Part shown: positions 49,863-58,711 of the stretch, in pieces
How the letters are laid out: each line of letters opens with the position of its first letter
Position numbering within the stretch: the first letter of the stretch is position 1
NCBI GenBank assembly: GCA_019420345.1
Contig: JAHZHI010000024.1
Location: forward strand, 5,887 to 69,886
Direction: 5' to 3'
Length of the DNA stretch: 64,000 bases
DNA from: Peptococcaceae bacterium
GTDB lineage: Bacteria > Bacillota > Peptococcia > Peptococcales > Peptococcaceae
Made by a program: the position numbers and the translations under genes
Notes under the pieces: generated by a model
The model's database searches: none
What the model was told of the DNA's origin: nothing
The model's input: only the letters and a program-made list of their open reading frames with translations

Positions 49863-50415
49863 GATCTGCCTCCAGTTCAGCCAGCGCTTCAAAAATCACG
49901 TCTTCTTCCAGCGCAAAGGCGTTGAGACGTTTCAGCAGTGCCTTGCCGTTGGCATGCCCCAGATGCAGCAGTTCACAAAATCGCGCGCGGCGCGCGGCGC
50001 TGTCACTTTGACCGACAAGACCCCAGCGCATAAGATCGCTCATTTGGTAACGCTGCGCTGGTGTATCGCTTGTTGCATAGGCGGCGTCCAAGGCTGCTGC
50101 GATCACTTCTGGTGATGCGTATTCGACACCGATGCGATGGGTCACAGGATGGCGTGCATCCTTGCGCGCAATGAACGCCTGTTTGGCATCGGGCACTACC
50201 TCGGTGACACGGTTGCGGATTTTGGTGCCGGGGACATCTGGATCGGTCAGAATGATGACCCCTTGACGTTTTCCCAGGGCGGCAATTTCACGCAGCCGAC
50301 GTTCTTCCAGGCCCATGCCGCTGGTGGTCAGAATGGTGGCGTCGACGGCACGGCGCACTGCGCTGACATCGTCCTTGCCTTCGACAACAATGATCTCTTT
50401 AATGTGTTTCTTCAT
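49849..50415 (-). CDS. rnmV: Ribonuclease M5
   Basis: 188 residues from the ATG at 50415 (GTGAGGCAAG upstream). The longer frame would run through the promoter. The Toprim domain starts at IIVVEGKDDVSAVRRAVDA and continues with TDPDVPGTKIRNRV. In Firmicutes it matures 5S rRNA. Usually next to rsmA, as here. Confidence 0.93.
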   Translation of the reverse strand: MKKHIKEIIVVEGKDDVSAVRRAVDATILTTSGMGLEERRLREIAALGKRQGVIILTDPDVPGTKIRNRVTEVVPDAKQAFIARKDARHPVTHRIGVEYASPEVIAAALDAAYATSDTPAQRYQMSDLMRWGLVGQSDSAARRARFCELLHLGHANGKALLKRLNAFALEEDVIFEALAELEADHESQ

Positions 50416-50452
50416 GCTTGCCTCACTTGATGTGTGATAGTCATTTGGCTTT

Positions 50453-50481
50453 ATTATACCGTTAATATACGGTGGTGACAA
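50453..50481 (-). promoter_or_regulatory. Promoter of the rnmV-rsmA operon
   Basis: On the minus strand TTGTCA (50481-50476) and TATAAT (50458-50453), 17-base spacer. Confidence 0.75.
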
Positions 50482-50494
50482 CGTTTGTTTATGT

Positions 50495-50640
50495 AAAAAA
50501 AGAGGGACAGACTGCGTTGACACACTAAAGGGGGACTACAGTGTACAGTCTGTCCACAAAAGGTTGTTAATCGAGAACGATTGTCTGAAAAAGATGTGAG
50601 GGTAGGCGGCCCGGCACGTACTGACAACACGCCTCAATTA
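50495..50640 (-). ncRNA. Candidate small RNA between rnmV and ilvA
   Basis: On the minus strand a TATAAT (50642-50637) precedes about 140 bases without coding content, closed by a strong hairpin: GGACAGACTG (50506-50515) pairs with CAGTCTGTCC (50547-50556) and an inner ACACT/AGTGT stem, then seven Ts on the minus strand. It ends before the rnmV promoter. TTGTC and GACAA further upstream may form another helix. No -35 box is convincing. Class unknown. Confidence 0.45.
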
Positions 50641-50788
50641 TACACAAATGCGAATAATGTTACCCGCTTGTGCATGAATAAAGAATAGCTGATTTTTCAG
50701 AAAATAACAACTTTATCCATGGTCTTTGTTCAATAGATAATTATTATATAACAGAAAAGCGTGACATTTATCAGCGTTGGTAAAGACC

Positions 50789-50817
50789 TTGAAGGGAACA
50801 AAACCATGTGTTATACT
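50789..50817 (+). promoter_or_regulatory. Promoter of the threonine dehydratase gene
   Basis: TTGAAG (50789-50794) and TATACT (50812-50817), 17-base spacer, TGT before the -10 box. Confidence 0.65.
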
Positions 50818-50855
50818 GTAGAAACAATATTATTCAAGATAAGGGGGCCATTAGA

Positions 50856-52076
50856 ATGGCTGAAGGTGTATTAGAAAAACATTTAAGTGAAATCCAGAAA
50901 GCTGCGGATCGCCTTAAAGGTGTTGCTGCTGAAACGCCGCTGATGTACAGCACCTATTTTTCGAAAGAATCCGGAAACCAGATTTGGATTAAGCCGGAAA
51001 ATCTCCAGAATACCGGTAGTTTCAAACTGCGTGGTGCCTACAACAGAATTTCTCAGCTGACCGAAGAAGAACGTTCCCATGGGATTGTTACTGCATCTGC
51101 CGGCAATCATGCACAGGGTGTTGCCTATGCGGCACAGCATTACGGCTGCCCATGCACCATCGTTATGCCAGAAGTCACACCGCTGATCAAAATCAAGAGC
51201 GCGCAGGAAAAAGGTGCAAATGTGGTGATTCATGGTGAAAATTATGACCAGGCATATCGCAAAGCACTGGAAGTTGCTGTTGAAACCGGTGGCCTCTTTA
51301 TTCATGCGTATGACGATTATGGCGTGCTTTGTGGTCAGGGAACCATTGCGCTGGAAATGCTCAAAGAAAATCCAGATCTTGATGAGATTCTCGTGCCAGT
51401 TGGCGGCGGCGGCCTCATCAGTGGTGTTGCACTTGCAGCCAAGGCAATGAAACCAGACATTCGCATCACCGGTGTTGAACCAGAAGGTGCTGCCAGCATG
51501 AAGTTCTCGCTGGAACGCGGCAAAGTTACGCCGCTGCCAAAAGTCAGCACCTGTGCCGAAGGGGTTGCTGTTGGCGAAGTCGGTGAAACCACGTTTGACA
51601 TCGTACAGAAATACGTCGACGGTATCATCACCGTTAATGAAACAGAAATCATGGAAGCGGTGCTGCTGCTCCTTGAAAAACATAAACTCGTCGCTGAAGC
51701 CAGCGGTGCACTGCCATTGGCAGCACTGCGTCATCTCAACAGCTGCAACAAGAAAGTTGGCTGTGTCATCAGCGGCGGCAACATCGACATGGTCACCATC
51801 TCGTCGATGATTCGCTCGGGGCTTGTTACCAGCGGCCGCATCTTTGCGTTCAGCGTAGAGCTGCCAGATGCACCTGGTCAGCTGCTGCTGATCGCCAAGA
51901 TTCTCGCCGATCAGCGTGCCAACATCATCGGCTTGGATCACAACCAGTTCAAGGCAAAAGACCGCTTCAACCGCGTTGTTCTCGAAGTGACCGCAGAAAC
52001 CAACGGCCACGAACACGTTGCCCAGATCATCAAAGCCCTCGAAGAACACGGCTTCGAAATCAAGCGTCAATATTGA
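50856..52076 (+). CDS. ilvA: Threonine ammonia-lyase (TdcB/IlvA type)
   Basis: 406 residues from the ATG at 50856 (AAGGGGGCC upstream). PLP lysine in NTGSFKLRGAYN, ASAGNHAQGVAYAAQHYG, the tetraglycine loop VGGGGLISGVALAAK, and a single ACT domain in the last 75 residues. This length with one ACT domain matches catabolic TdcB-like enzymes and some biosynthetic ones. It deaminates threonine to 2-oxobutanoate. Stand-alone gene. Confidence 0.92.
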   Translation: MAEGVLEKHLSEIQKAADRLKGVAAETPLMYSTYFSKESGNQIWIKPENLQNTGSFKLRGAYNRISQLTEEERSHGIVTASAGNHAQGVAYAAQHYGCPCTIVMPEVTPLIKIKSAQEKGANVVIHGENYDQAYRKALEVAVETGGLFIHAYDDYGVLCGQGTIALEMLKENPDLDEILVPVGGGGLISGVALAAKAMKPDIRITGVEPEGAASMKFSLERGKVTPLPKVSTCAEGVAVGEVGETTFDIVQKYVDGIITVNETEIMEAVLLLLEKHKLVAEASGALPLAALRHLNSCNKKVGCVISGGNIDMVTISSMIRSGLVTSGRIFAFSVELPDAPGQLLLIAKILADQRANIIGLDHNQFKAKDRFNRVVLEVTAETNGHEHVAQIIKALEEHGFEIKRQY

Positions 52077-52100
52077 TGGCTTACCCTTCTATAATGAGCA

Positions 52101-52131
52101 AAAAAGCTGCGCAGTGCTGCGCAGCTTTTTT
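52101..52131 (+). terminator. Terminator of ilvA
   Basis: AAGCTGCGCA (52104-52113) pairs with TGCGCAGCTT (52117-52126), then Ts. Confidence 0.85.
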
Positions 52132-52160
52132 GATGGGCGAGTGCTGCCCGACATAAAATA

Positions 52161-52188
52161 AAGCCTGACGGTAGGAACCGTCAGGCTT
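52161..52188 (-). terminator. Terminator of the tRNA-Gly gene
   Basis: AAGCCTGACGGT (52161-52172) pairs with ACCGTCAGGCTT (52177-52188), followed on the minus strand by TTTATTTTAT. Confidence 0.75.
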
Positions 52189-52195
52189 TTGGAGA

Positions 52196-52266
52196 AGCGG
52201 ATGAAGGGAATCGAACCCTCGTATGCAGCTTGGGAAGCTGCCGTTCTACCATTGAACTACACCCGC
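52196..52266 (-). tRNA. tRNA-Gly (anticodon CCC)
   Basis: 71-nt gene. On the minus strand it begins GCGGGTGTAGTTCAATGG. The anticodon loop TTCCCAA gives CCC; the T arm has GGGTTCGATTCCC. The 3' CCA is not encoded. Confidence 0.95.
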
Positions 52267-52337
52267 ATATGCTTTTTGAAAGCATATCTATTATAGCGAA
52301 GATCACCAACGGTGTCAAGATGAGGTGACACAATAAA

Positions 52338-52370
52338 GCGCCGACGTTACCAGAATCTGGCCGACGGCGC
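52338..52370 (-). terminator. Hairpin after the citrate synthase gene
   Basis: GCGCCG (52338-52343) pairs with CGGCGC (52365-52370) around an inner CCAGAATCTGG palindrome; TTTATTG follows on the minus strand. Confidence 0.6.
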
Positions 52371-52376
52371 CGCTGT

Positions 52377-53783
52377 TTATTTATGATGAAGATAAGCTGG
52401 TGGAAATGGCGAATCGTGGCGATCGCTCATTTTTACATAGTCGTGGCGAGGGGCGATGCCAAGATAAGCTGGGCGAATGATCTTGCTGTTTTGGCTCAGC
52501 TCTTCGAGACGATGTGCACACCAGCCACTGATGCGAGCGACGGCGAAAAGCGGTGTGTAGAGCTCTTCCGGCAGGTTGAGCATATCATATACAAAGCCGC
52601 TGTAATAGTCGACATTGGCGCTGACCCCTTTGTAGATCTTGCGCTTTTCGGCAATCATGCGACCGGCGATTTCTTCAACTTTCATATAAAGATCGCATTC
52701 TGCTTCGCGTCCCTTTTCTTTGGAAAGTTCGCGTACAAATTGACGCAGCACCGTGGCGCGGGGATCGCTCTTGGAGTAGACAGCGTGGCCCATGCCATAG
52801 ATGAGGCCAGAACGGTCGAAGGCGCGCTTGTCCAAAATGGCTTCGAGGTATTCGGCAATGGCTTCGTCATCGGTCCAATCGGTGACGCGGCATTTGAGAT
52901 CGTTGAACATATGGTGCACACGAATGTTGGCGCCGCCGTGACGCGGTCCCTTGAGCGAGCAAAGGGCGCTGGCAATGGCTGAATAAGTATCGGTACCAGT
53001 GGAGGTGACGACACGAGTAGTGAAAGCGGAGTTGTTGCCACCGCCGTGGTCTGCGTGCAGAATGAGGCAGAGATCAAGCAGGCGCGCTTCCAATTCGCTG
53101 AAATTCTTGTCTGGACGGATCAGATAAAGAATCGTTTCCGCATGGGAAAGTCCATCGATTGGGTCATGCAGCACAAGACTGTTGCCGTTATGATAGTGAT
53201 CATAGACACGATAAGTGTGTGCGGCGATGACGGGGAAACAGCTGATCAGCTGCAGGCACTGGCGCATGACATTTGGCAGACTGATGTCGTCAGCGCGGTT
53301 GTCGTAGGTATAGAGCGTCAGCACCGAGCGTGCAAGACCGTTCATGACGTCGTTGGCAGGTGCTTCCATGATGATGTCGCGCACAAAGCCATCCGGCAGT
53401 GCGCGGTGATTGTTCATTTCCTGTTCAAAGAGGCTGAGCTGAGTGGCGCTTGGCAATTCTCCGGTCAAAAGCAGATAGGTGACTTCTTCGAAACCGTAGC
53501 GCTTGTCTTCAATAATGCCACGCACCAGCTCTTGCATGTCGTAGCCGCGATAAAGCAGTTGCCCATCGCAAGGCACAGTGTTGCCATCGGCATCTTTTTC
53601 ATATGCGTGAACGTCAGCAATATTCGTCAGCCCGGCAATGACACCGCGGCCGTTGAGATCGCGCAGGCCGCGCTTAACATCATATTTCGTATAAAGCTCA
53701 GAGTCGATATGGGAATTACGCTCGAGCTTTTTTGTGAGGGCGTTGATGCCCGGAGTAATTCGGCTGTAATCAAATTTATCCAT
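52377..53783 (-). CDS. gltA: Citrate synthase
   Basis: 468 residues. Active-site blocks: HADHGGGNNSAFT, LKGPRHGGAN, IYGMGHAVYSKSDPRA and NVDYYSGFVYDML. The N-terminal extension of about 65 residues is typical for clostridial enzymes. It condenses oxaloacetate and acetyl-CoA. The promoter has an extended -10 (TGG-TATAAT, 53857-53849, minus strand) overlapped by a palindrome upstream, so control by a small-molecule regulator is likely. Stand-alone gene. Confidence 0.93.
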   Translation of the reverse strand: MDKFDYSRITPGINALTKKLERNSHIDSELYTKYDVKRGLRDLNGRGVIAGLTNIADVHAYEKDADGNTVPCDGQLLYRGYDMQELVRGIIEDKRYGFEEVTYLLLTGELPSATQLSLFEQEMNNHRALPDGFVRDIIMEAPANDVMNGLARSVLTLYTYDNRADDISLPNVMRQCLQLISCFPVIAAHTYRVYDHYHNGNSLVLHDPIDGLSHAETILYLIRPDKNFSELEARLLDLCLILHADHGGGNNSAFTTRVVTSTGTDTYSAIASALCSLKGPRHGGANIRVHHMFNDLKCRVTDWTDDEAIAEYLEAILDKRAFDRSGLIYGMGHAVYSKSDPRATVLRQFVRELSKEKGREAECDLYMKVEEIAGRMIAEKRKIYKGVSANVDYYSGFVYDMLNLPEELYTPLFAVARISGWCAHRLEELSQNSKIIRPAYLGIAPRHDYVKMSDRHDSPFPPAYLHHK

Positions 53784-53848
53784 AGCAACACTTCCTTTTC
53801 AGTGGATGGAAAATGTGTCAGATTGAAAAATTTTCTGACTGTTCAACC

Positions 53849-53883
53849 ATTATACCATAAAACTTGTGTGAAATTCTACACAA
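53849..53883 (-). promoter_or_regulatory. Promoter of gltA with an operator-like palindrome
   Basis: On the minus strand TATAAT (53854-53849) has TGG before it. TTGTGT (53864-53869) and ACACAA (53878-53883) form a perfect inverted repeat across the -35 area, a likely repressor or activator site. Confidence 0.5.
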
Positions 53884-53948
53884 ATTCTGTCGCGCTTTTG
53901 CATAGATGCTAAAATCGGCGCGCATGCCGCAGAATACGCGGTTTTGAA

Positions 53949-53977
53949 TTGACCTAGTTTCATGAATGGGTTACAAT
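53949..53977 (+). promoter_or_regulatory. Promoter of murA
   Basis: TTGACC (53949-53954) and TACAAT (53972-53977), 17-base spacer. It overlaps the first in-frame ATG (53966), so translation must start further downstream. Confidence 0.65.
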
Positions 53978-54025
53978 AAAGATAATGCAATTGAAGGAGG
54001 TGACGTCGGCTTCGTCCGAGATGAA

Positions 54026-55300
54026 TTGGATAAAATTACTATCACTGGGGGCCGCAAACTGAGCGGAGAAGTGCGCATCAGTGGTGCGAAAAATGCGGTC
54101 CTGCCAATCATTGTCGCAACATTGTTGTCGGAAGGGCGCTGTGTGCTGGAAGATGTGCCGCGCTTGGCCGATGTTGAGATCATTAAAGATGTTTTGTTGT
54201 CGTTAGGGGCAGACATCACATTTAACGAAAATCGAATGGAAGTCGACGGCGCGCCTGTTGACAAGGTGCAGGCGCCTGTAGAATATATCAAAAAAATGCG
54301 CGCATCGGTGCTCATCATGGGGCCGCTGTTGGCGCGCTTTGGACGCGCAGTGCTGAGCCTGCCAGGCGGCTGTGCCATCGGTGCACGTCCGATTGATCTG
54401 CACTTAAAAGGATTGGAGATTCTGGGTGCCTCGATTCAGATTCGCGATGACGAAGTGGTCGCAGAAGTGCCAAATGGCGGCCGACTGAAAGGCGATCGCA
54501 TCTTCCTGCGCGTGCCAAGTGTTGGTGCTACCGAAAACCTTATGATGGCAGCCAGCCTTGCCGAAGGCACCACCACCATCGAAAATGCTGCTGAAGAACC
54601 AGAAATTGTCGATCTTGCCAATTTCCTCAATGCCATGGGCGCCAAAGTGCGCGGCGCCGGCACAGGCGTCATCCGCATTGAAGGGGTGAACGCGCTGCAT
54701 GGGGCGGAACATACCATTATTCCTGACCGTATCGAAGCAGGCAGTTATCTTCTGGCCGGAGCCATCACTGGCAGTACCGTGCGCGTTACCAACTGCATCG
54801 CCGATCACCTGCGTCCAGTGCTTGATAAAATCGTGGAAAGCGGCGCCACCATTGAAGTGGATGAAGTGGCCAACACCGTCACCGTTCATGGTTCCGATAC
54901 CATTCGCCCTGTTGATGTGAAAACTTTGCCGTACCCTGGCTTTCCAACAGACATGCAGAGCCAGTTCATGGCTTATATGACCCTTGCCGAAGGCACCAGC
55001 CAGCTCACAGAAACCATTTTTGAAAATCGTTTCATGCATGTGGACGAACTGCGTAAGCTCGGTGCCAACATCCAAACCGAAGGTCGCACCGCCTTCATCA
55101 CCGGCGTACAAAAATTACACGGTGCTTCCGTGCGAGCCACCGACCTGCGCGCCGGTGCGGCACTCATCATTGCCGGTCTTGCTGCCGAAGGCGAAACCAC
55201 CGTCAGCGACCTCTACCATCTCGACCGTGGTTATGAGGACCTCATCGGTAAATTCCAAAGCCTTGGTGCGGACATCCGCCGCTTTGATGACGGAGAATAA
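54026..55300 (+). CDS. murA: UDP-N-acetylglucosamine 1-carboxyvinyltransferase
   Basis: Given from the TTG at 54026, which yields the usual N-terminus (M)DKITITGGRKLSGEVRISGAKNA and 424 residues. The frame opens at the ATG at 53966, but that codon overlaps the promoter. A perfect AAGGAGGTGA lies at 53993-54002, 23 bases before the TTG, longer than normal, so the true start is uncertain. Motifs: SGAKNAVLPI, LPGGCAIGARPIDLH (catalytic cysteine) and YPGFPTDMQSQFMA. It commits UDP-GlcNAc to peptidoglycan synthesis and is the fosfomycin target; the cysteine is present. Confidence 0.93.
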   Translation: MDKITITGGRKLSGEVRISGAKNAVLPIIVATLLSEGRCVLEDVPRLADVEIIKDVLLSLGADITFNENRMEVDGAPVDKVQAPVEYIKKMRASVLIMGPLLARFGRAVLSLPGGCAIGARPIDLHLKGLEILGASIQIRDDEVVAEVPNGGRLKGDRIFLRVPSVGATENLMMAASLAEGTTTIENAAEEPEIVDLANFLNAMGAKVRGAGTGVIRIEGVNALHGAEHTIIPDRIEAGSYLLAGAITGSTVRVTNCIADHLRPVLDKIVESGATIEVDEVANTVTVHGSDTIRPVDVKTLPYPGFPTDMQSQFMAYMTLAEGTSQLTETIFENRFMHVDELRKLGANIQTEGRTAFITGVQKLHGASVRATDLRAGAALIIAGLAAEGETTVSDLYHLDRGYEDLIGKFQSLGADIRRFDDGE

Positions 55301-55329
55301 TTGAATTATTGATTATTGAATGAAAAAAA

Positions 55330-55359
55330 GACTGCTCCTGATCGAGCAGTCCTTTTTTT
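55330..55359. terminator. Bidirectional terminator between murA and the MFS gene
   Basis: GACTGCTC (55330-55337) pairs with GAGCAGTC (55344-55351); A-rich and T-rich runs on both sides. Confidence 0.8.
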
Positions 55360-55382
55360 GATGCAGTTTAACAGCTGCGCCT

Positions 55383-56564
55383 TTATGAGCGCGTCGCCGT
55401 TTTTTTCTGAGGATGGAATTTTAATACTAAAATTGCAGCCAGTATTAAAAAAGCGGTCAGACATAGATACATCGATGCATAGCCAATGTGATCGCTTAAT
55501 ACGCCGGCTAAAAGTGCACCGATGCCATAGCCAAAATCAAATCCGATGAAAAAGGTGCCATTGGCGGCACCATAATGTGAGCTTGGTGCATTCATAACAG
55601 CCAGACTTTGCAGCGTGCTCTGCGCACCACCATAGCCAGCGCCATAAAGAAAACCGCTAAGCAACAAAAGCGGCAAAGTGTGGACCAAAGAAAGCAGCAC
55701 CAAAGCAGTGATCAACAGGCAAAATGTTGGGATTGTGGCCGCGGTAACCCCAAAGTGATCGACAATATTACCAATCACCAAACGTACGCTGATCAATCCT
55801 ACTGCATAGAATACGAAAAAGCTTCCTGCATTATTCAATCCCATGGAGAGCGCATAAACTGGAACATAGGTGATGACGGCCGTTAGTGTCATCGAAATGC
55901 AGCAGATAATGACCGCAGGCAAAAGTGCGGAGCGTTCAAAAAGCGCATCTTTATTAAAATGATGGTGATGAGGCGTGACCGGACGAATAGGCTTGTGATG
56001 GTGTTCGCTAAAAGGATACAGGCAAGCGATGATGAGCCCCAGAAGAACAAAGACTGCACTGATCCGCATCATCCCGGCAAATGACCAATGATCCATCAGG
56101 GCAACAGCCAGCGCAGGTGCGCCAGCTGTTGCAAAAGACATTGAAATCGAAAACAACGCAATCCCTTTTCCCATTCTATGGCGTGGGATTGTATCGGTGG
56201 CCAACGTATTTGTTGAAGTAGAGGCAAAACCCCAATCGAAGCCATGAACCGCACGCAATAGCAACAGCATAGCGATTGAACCAGCAAACGAATAGCTGAA
56301 TACCAAGCATGTTAGAATTGCTGTGCTTACAAAAAATACCGTACGCCGGCCAAAACGATCAAGAATATTGCCAGCGATTGGGCGCACTAAGATGGAACCC
56401 AATGTGAACATCCCTACACAGAATCCCGCCCAGGAACCGCTGACCCCAATCGATTCGAAATAAATTGGCAGCGATGGATTGATCATTGTATAGCTCAGAT
56501 AGAGTAAGAAATTAACAATCCATATAATAATAAAAGAACGCGTGAGCAATTTAGTGGCCATCAT
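55383..56564 (-). CDS. MFS transporter (copy 2 of two paralogues)
   Basis: 393 residues, ATG at 56564 after AAAAAGGAG. About 12 membrane helices; motif A GNILDRFGRRTVFFVS. Related to the protein at 36886 over its whole length (MINPSLPIYF, FDWGFASTSTNTLATD). A histidine-rich cytoplasmic loop (TPHHHHFNKD) between helices 6 and 7 is specific to this copy and might bind metal. Substrate unknown. The promoter has TATCAT with TGG before it (minus strand, near 56600). Confidence 0.85.
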   Translation of the reverse strand: MMATKLLTRSFIIIWIVNFLLYLSYTMINPSLPIYFESIGVSGSWAGFCVGMFTLGSILVRPIAGNILDRFGRRTVFFVSTAILTCLVFSYSFAGSIAMLLLLRAVHGFDWGFASTSTNTLATDTIPRHRMGKGIALFSISMSFATAGAPALAVALMDHWSFAGMMRISAVFVLLGLIIACLYPFSEHHHKPIRPVTPHHHHFNKDALFERSALLPAVIICCISMTLTAVITYVPVYALSMGLNNAGSFFVFYAVGLISVRLVIGNIVDHFGVTAATIPTFCLLITALVLLSLVHTLPLLLLSGFLYGAGYGGAQSTLQSLAVMNAPSSHYGAANGTFFIGFDFGYGIGALLAGVLSDHIGYASMYLCLTAFLILAAILVLKFHPQKKTATRS

Positions 56565-56703
56565 GAAAATCTCCTTTTTGAGTAAATTCCCCTGATTATG
56601 ATACCATGATATTGTTGTTAGTAAAGTGTAATGAAGATAAAAGTTTAGAATGGATGAAGATGTTCATCATGCAGTGTTTTGAATATTTTGCTTTAGTGTT
56701 AAG

Positions 56704-56738
56704 AATGCCATGCAGTGTTGATGCATGGCATTTTTTAT
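56704..56738. terminator. Hairpin between the LysR and MFS genes
   Basis: AATGCCATGCA (56704-56714) pairs with TGCATGGCATT (56722-56732). The T run favours the plus strand; it may serve both. Confidence 0.6.
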
Positions 56739-56748
56739 ATTAAGGTTC

Positions 56749-57636
56749 TTAAAGTAAATGATAATAGCTTAAAACATAATCTCTGAATAATCGATTATAT
56801 TTTGTGAAATAACGGTGTTCCGCCCATTGTAAGTAAAATTCATAGCGGCTTGAAGTCCCGAGAATTTCCAGAGAGGAATAATGCTCAGGCGATAATCTCA
56901 TATACTGCCTTTTATCATGAGCGCAGGTAACGATACCGCCTAGGCCAGCGTGAAAAAGGTCAATCATAATGGACTGTGATCCTTGAAAAACAATATTTGG
57001 TTCAAAATTTAATTCTTGACTAAGAATGTCTACAAGCCGTTCGTTGTAAGGAGAAGGAGATAAAGATATTAAAGGTTCTTCTGCTAGTAAATCCGCATTG
57101 ATCATTGTATGTTTTGCTAAAGGATGATTGGCGAGAACCAATAGTTCATAAGGTTGGCTTGATAATAAGCGACGATTAAGGGATGGTTTAATCCCTGGCC
57201 CCGAGATAATGCCGAAGTCTAAATTTCCATTAATAAGATTTTTTTGAATCTGTGAAGGGGACATCACGGAAATATGTAGTCGCATATCCGGATAGATGTC
57301 ATAAATATCAGTAAGCCAGTCGGCGAAGTATTGTGTGTCAGAAATTCCTAGAAACACATTTTTTTCTTCATATAGACCTTTCATTTCTTGAAACTCAAGA
57401 TGAATATCTTCGACTTCATGTGTAATTATCATGCAGAAATTTAAGAACGTTTTTCCATAAGGAGTTAGATGTATTTTTCTTTTGTGGTGTTCAATTAATG
57501 GATAACCAAACTCTTTTTCTAATTTATTGTGGGAAAGTGAAAGGGCTGCTTGAGAGATTCCAAGTGCTTCTGCAGCCTTTGAGAAGGAATCCTGACGAAC
57601 AATTTCTATGAAATATTGTAATTGTAAAAAGTTCAT
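56749..57636 (-). CDS. LysR-family regulator (second of a pair)
   Basis: 295 residues from the ATG at 57636 (TGAGGAGG upstream). N-terminal helix-turn-helix FSKAAEALGISQAALSLSHNKLEKEFGYPLIEHHKRKIHLTPYGK, then a periplasmic-binding-like ligand domain. It lies directly downstream of another LysR gene, with an 11-base gap, in AT-rich DNA. Both probably answer to compounds of the amidohydrolase/GltS module. Confidence 0.88.
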   Translation of the reverse strand: MNFLQLQYFIEIVRQDSFSKAAEALGISQAALSLSHNKLEKEFGYPLIEHHKRKIHLTPYGKTFLNFCMIITHEVEDIHLEFQEMKGLYEEKNVFLGISDTQYFADWLTDIYDIYPDMRLHISVMSPSQIQKNLINGNLDFGIISGPGIKPSLNRRLLSSQPYELLVLANHPLAKHTMINADLLAEEPLISLSPSPYNERLVDILSQELNFEPNIVFQGSQSIMIDLFHAGLGGIVTCAHDKRQYMRLSPEHYSSLEILGTSSRYEFYLQWAEHRYFTKYNRLFRDYVLSYYHLL

Positions 57637-57647
57637 TATAATCCTCC

Positions 57648-58601
57648 TCAACTTAGAGATGGGGCGTCGTAGATATAATCTGCTGAATTAGAAGCTTTCT
57701 TATATTGAATAGTCATGGTCTCAAGAAGTGTTTTTGCCATAATAGGAAGCTTTCGGTCTTTTTTCCAGCAAACAGACAGGTCAAATGATGTATCAAGATC
57801 TGTAACAGGAAGAAGGGGAACATTTAATAATTCTGTGTATAATTGTTCGTCTTGCTTTTTTGCGTGTTGTAGATACATTTTCCGTGATTCACGAGAAGAA
57901 AACATGAGAGCATGACCTTTTATCAGAAGATTAAACATCATACTGAGTTGTCCTTCGAAGATTACATTTGGCTGAACATTTTTTTGGGCAAACATGATGT
58001 TGATAAAGCAGTCTACACTTTTAGCAGGTAAGGACGAAAAAGGTTCTTTGCAAAAATCATTGAAGCAAAGGTCTTTTTTTATAGAAAGTGGATGAGAAGG
58101 CGGTATCGCCACCATGTATTCATCTTTTGTAAGAACTCGTGAAGATATATCTGGAGGGATATTAGAAAAATTCCCAATAGCAATATCGATGGTTTCATTT
58201 TCTAATGCGGACAACATATTGCTTTCTGCCATCGTATATTGTGTAATGCGTGCATTATCATGATTGATGATAAATTCGGACAGCCATCCTTCTAAAAAAC
58301 TCGAGTTGTTGACCGCCATTGTTAAACCATGTGCTAAATAAAAATTTTGTTCGTTTAAATCTTTTTCTAAGAGATCAATTTGATTAAAAATGTAATTTAC
58401 ATGTTCTAAGAGTTTTTTTCCTGCTTCATTTAAAAAGATATTTCTGCCTCGATGGTCGAAAAGAGGAGTATCTAATTCTGCTTCTAAACGATGGATGGTG
58501 GTGCTCAGAGAGGGCTGCGAAATATGGAGCTTTTCCGCGGCGCGACTGATGTGTTCTTCTTCAGCAACAATCTGGAAGTAATATAACTGGGAAAGATTCA
58601 T
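57648..58601 (-). CDS. LysR-family regulator (first of a pair)
   Basis: 317 residues, ATG after AAAGAGC. DNA-binding part ISRAAEKLHISQPSLSTTIHRLEAELDTPLFDHRGRNIFL, ligand domain following. It is of the same class as the downstream gene but not very similar. Separated from the amidohydrolase gene by about 110 bases of AT-rich DNA. Confidence 0.88.
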   Translation of the reverse strand: MNLSQLYYFQIVAEEEHISRAAEKLHISQPSLSTTIHRLEAELDTPLFDHRGRNIFLNEAGKKLLEHVNYIFNQIDLLEKDLNEQNFYLAHGLTMAVNNSSFLEGWLSEFIINHDNARITQYTMAESNMLSALENETIDIAIGNFSNIPPDISSRVLTKDEYMVAIPPSHPLSIKKDLCFNDFCKEPFSSLPAKSVDCFINIMFAQKNVQPNVIFEGQLSMMFNLLIKGHALMFSSRESRKMYLQHAKKQDEQLYTELLNVPLLPVTDLDTSFDLSVCWKKDRKLPIMAKTLLETMTIQYKKASNSADYIYDAPSLS

Positions 58602-58711
58602 AAAATCAGCTCTTTCTATAAAAGTATAAATAATAAGAAATACAATAAAATACTTAATAGTATCTTATTGTATTTCTTAAAAAGTGTGCAGAAGTTTATT
58701 ATCGTTAGTTG

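Noticed and set aside
53966..54025. murA starting at the ATG at 53966
   Set aside because: That codon overlaps the -10 box of a perfect promoter and has no ribosome site; the family N-terminus begins at codon 21 of that frame.
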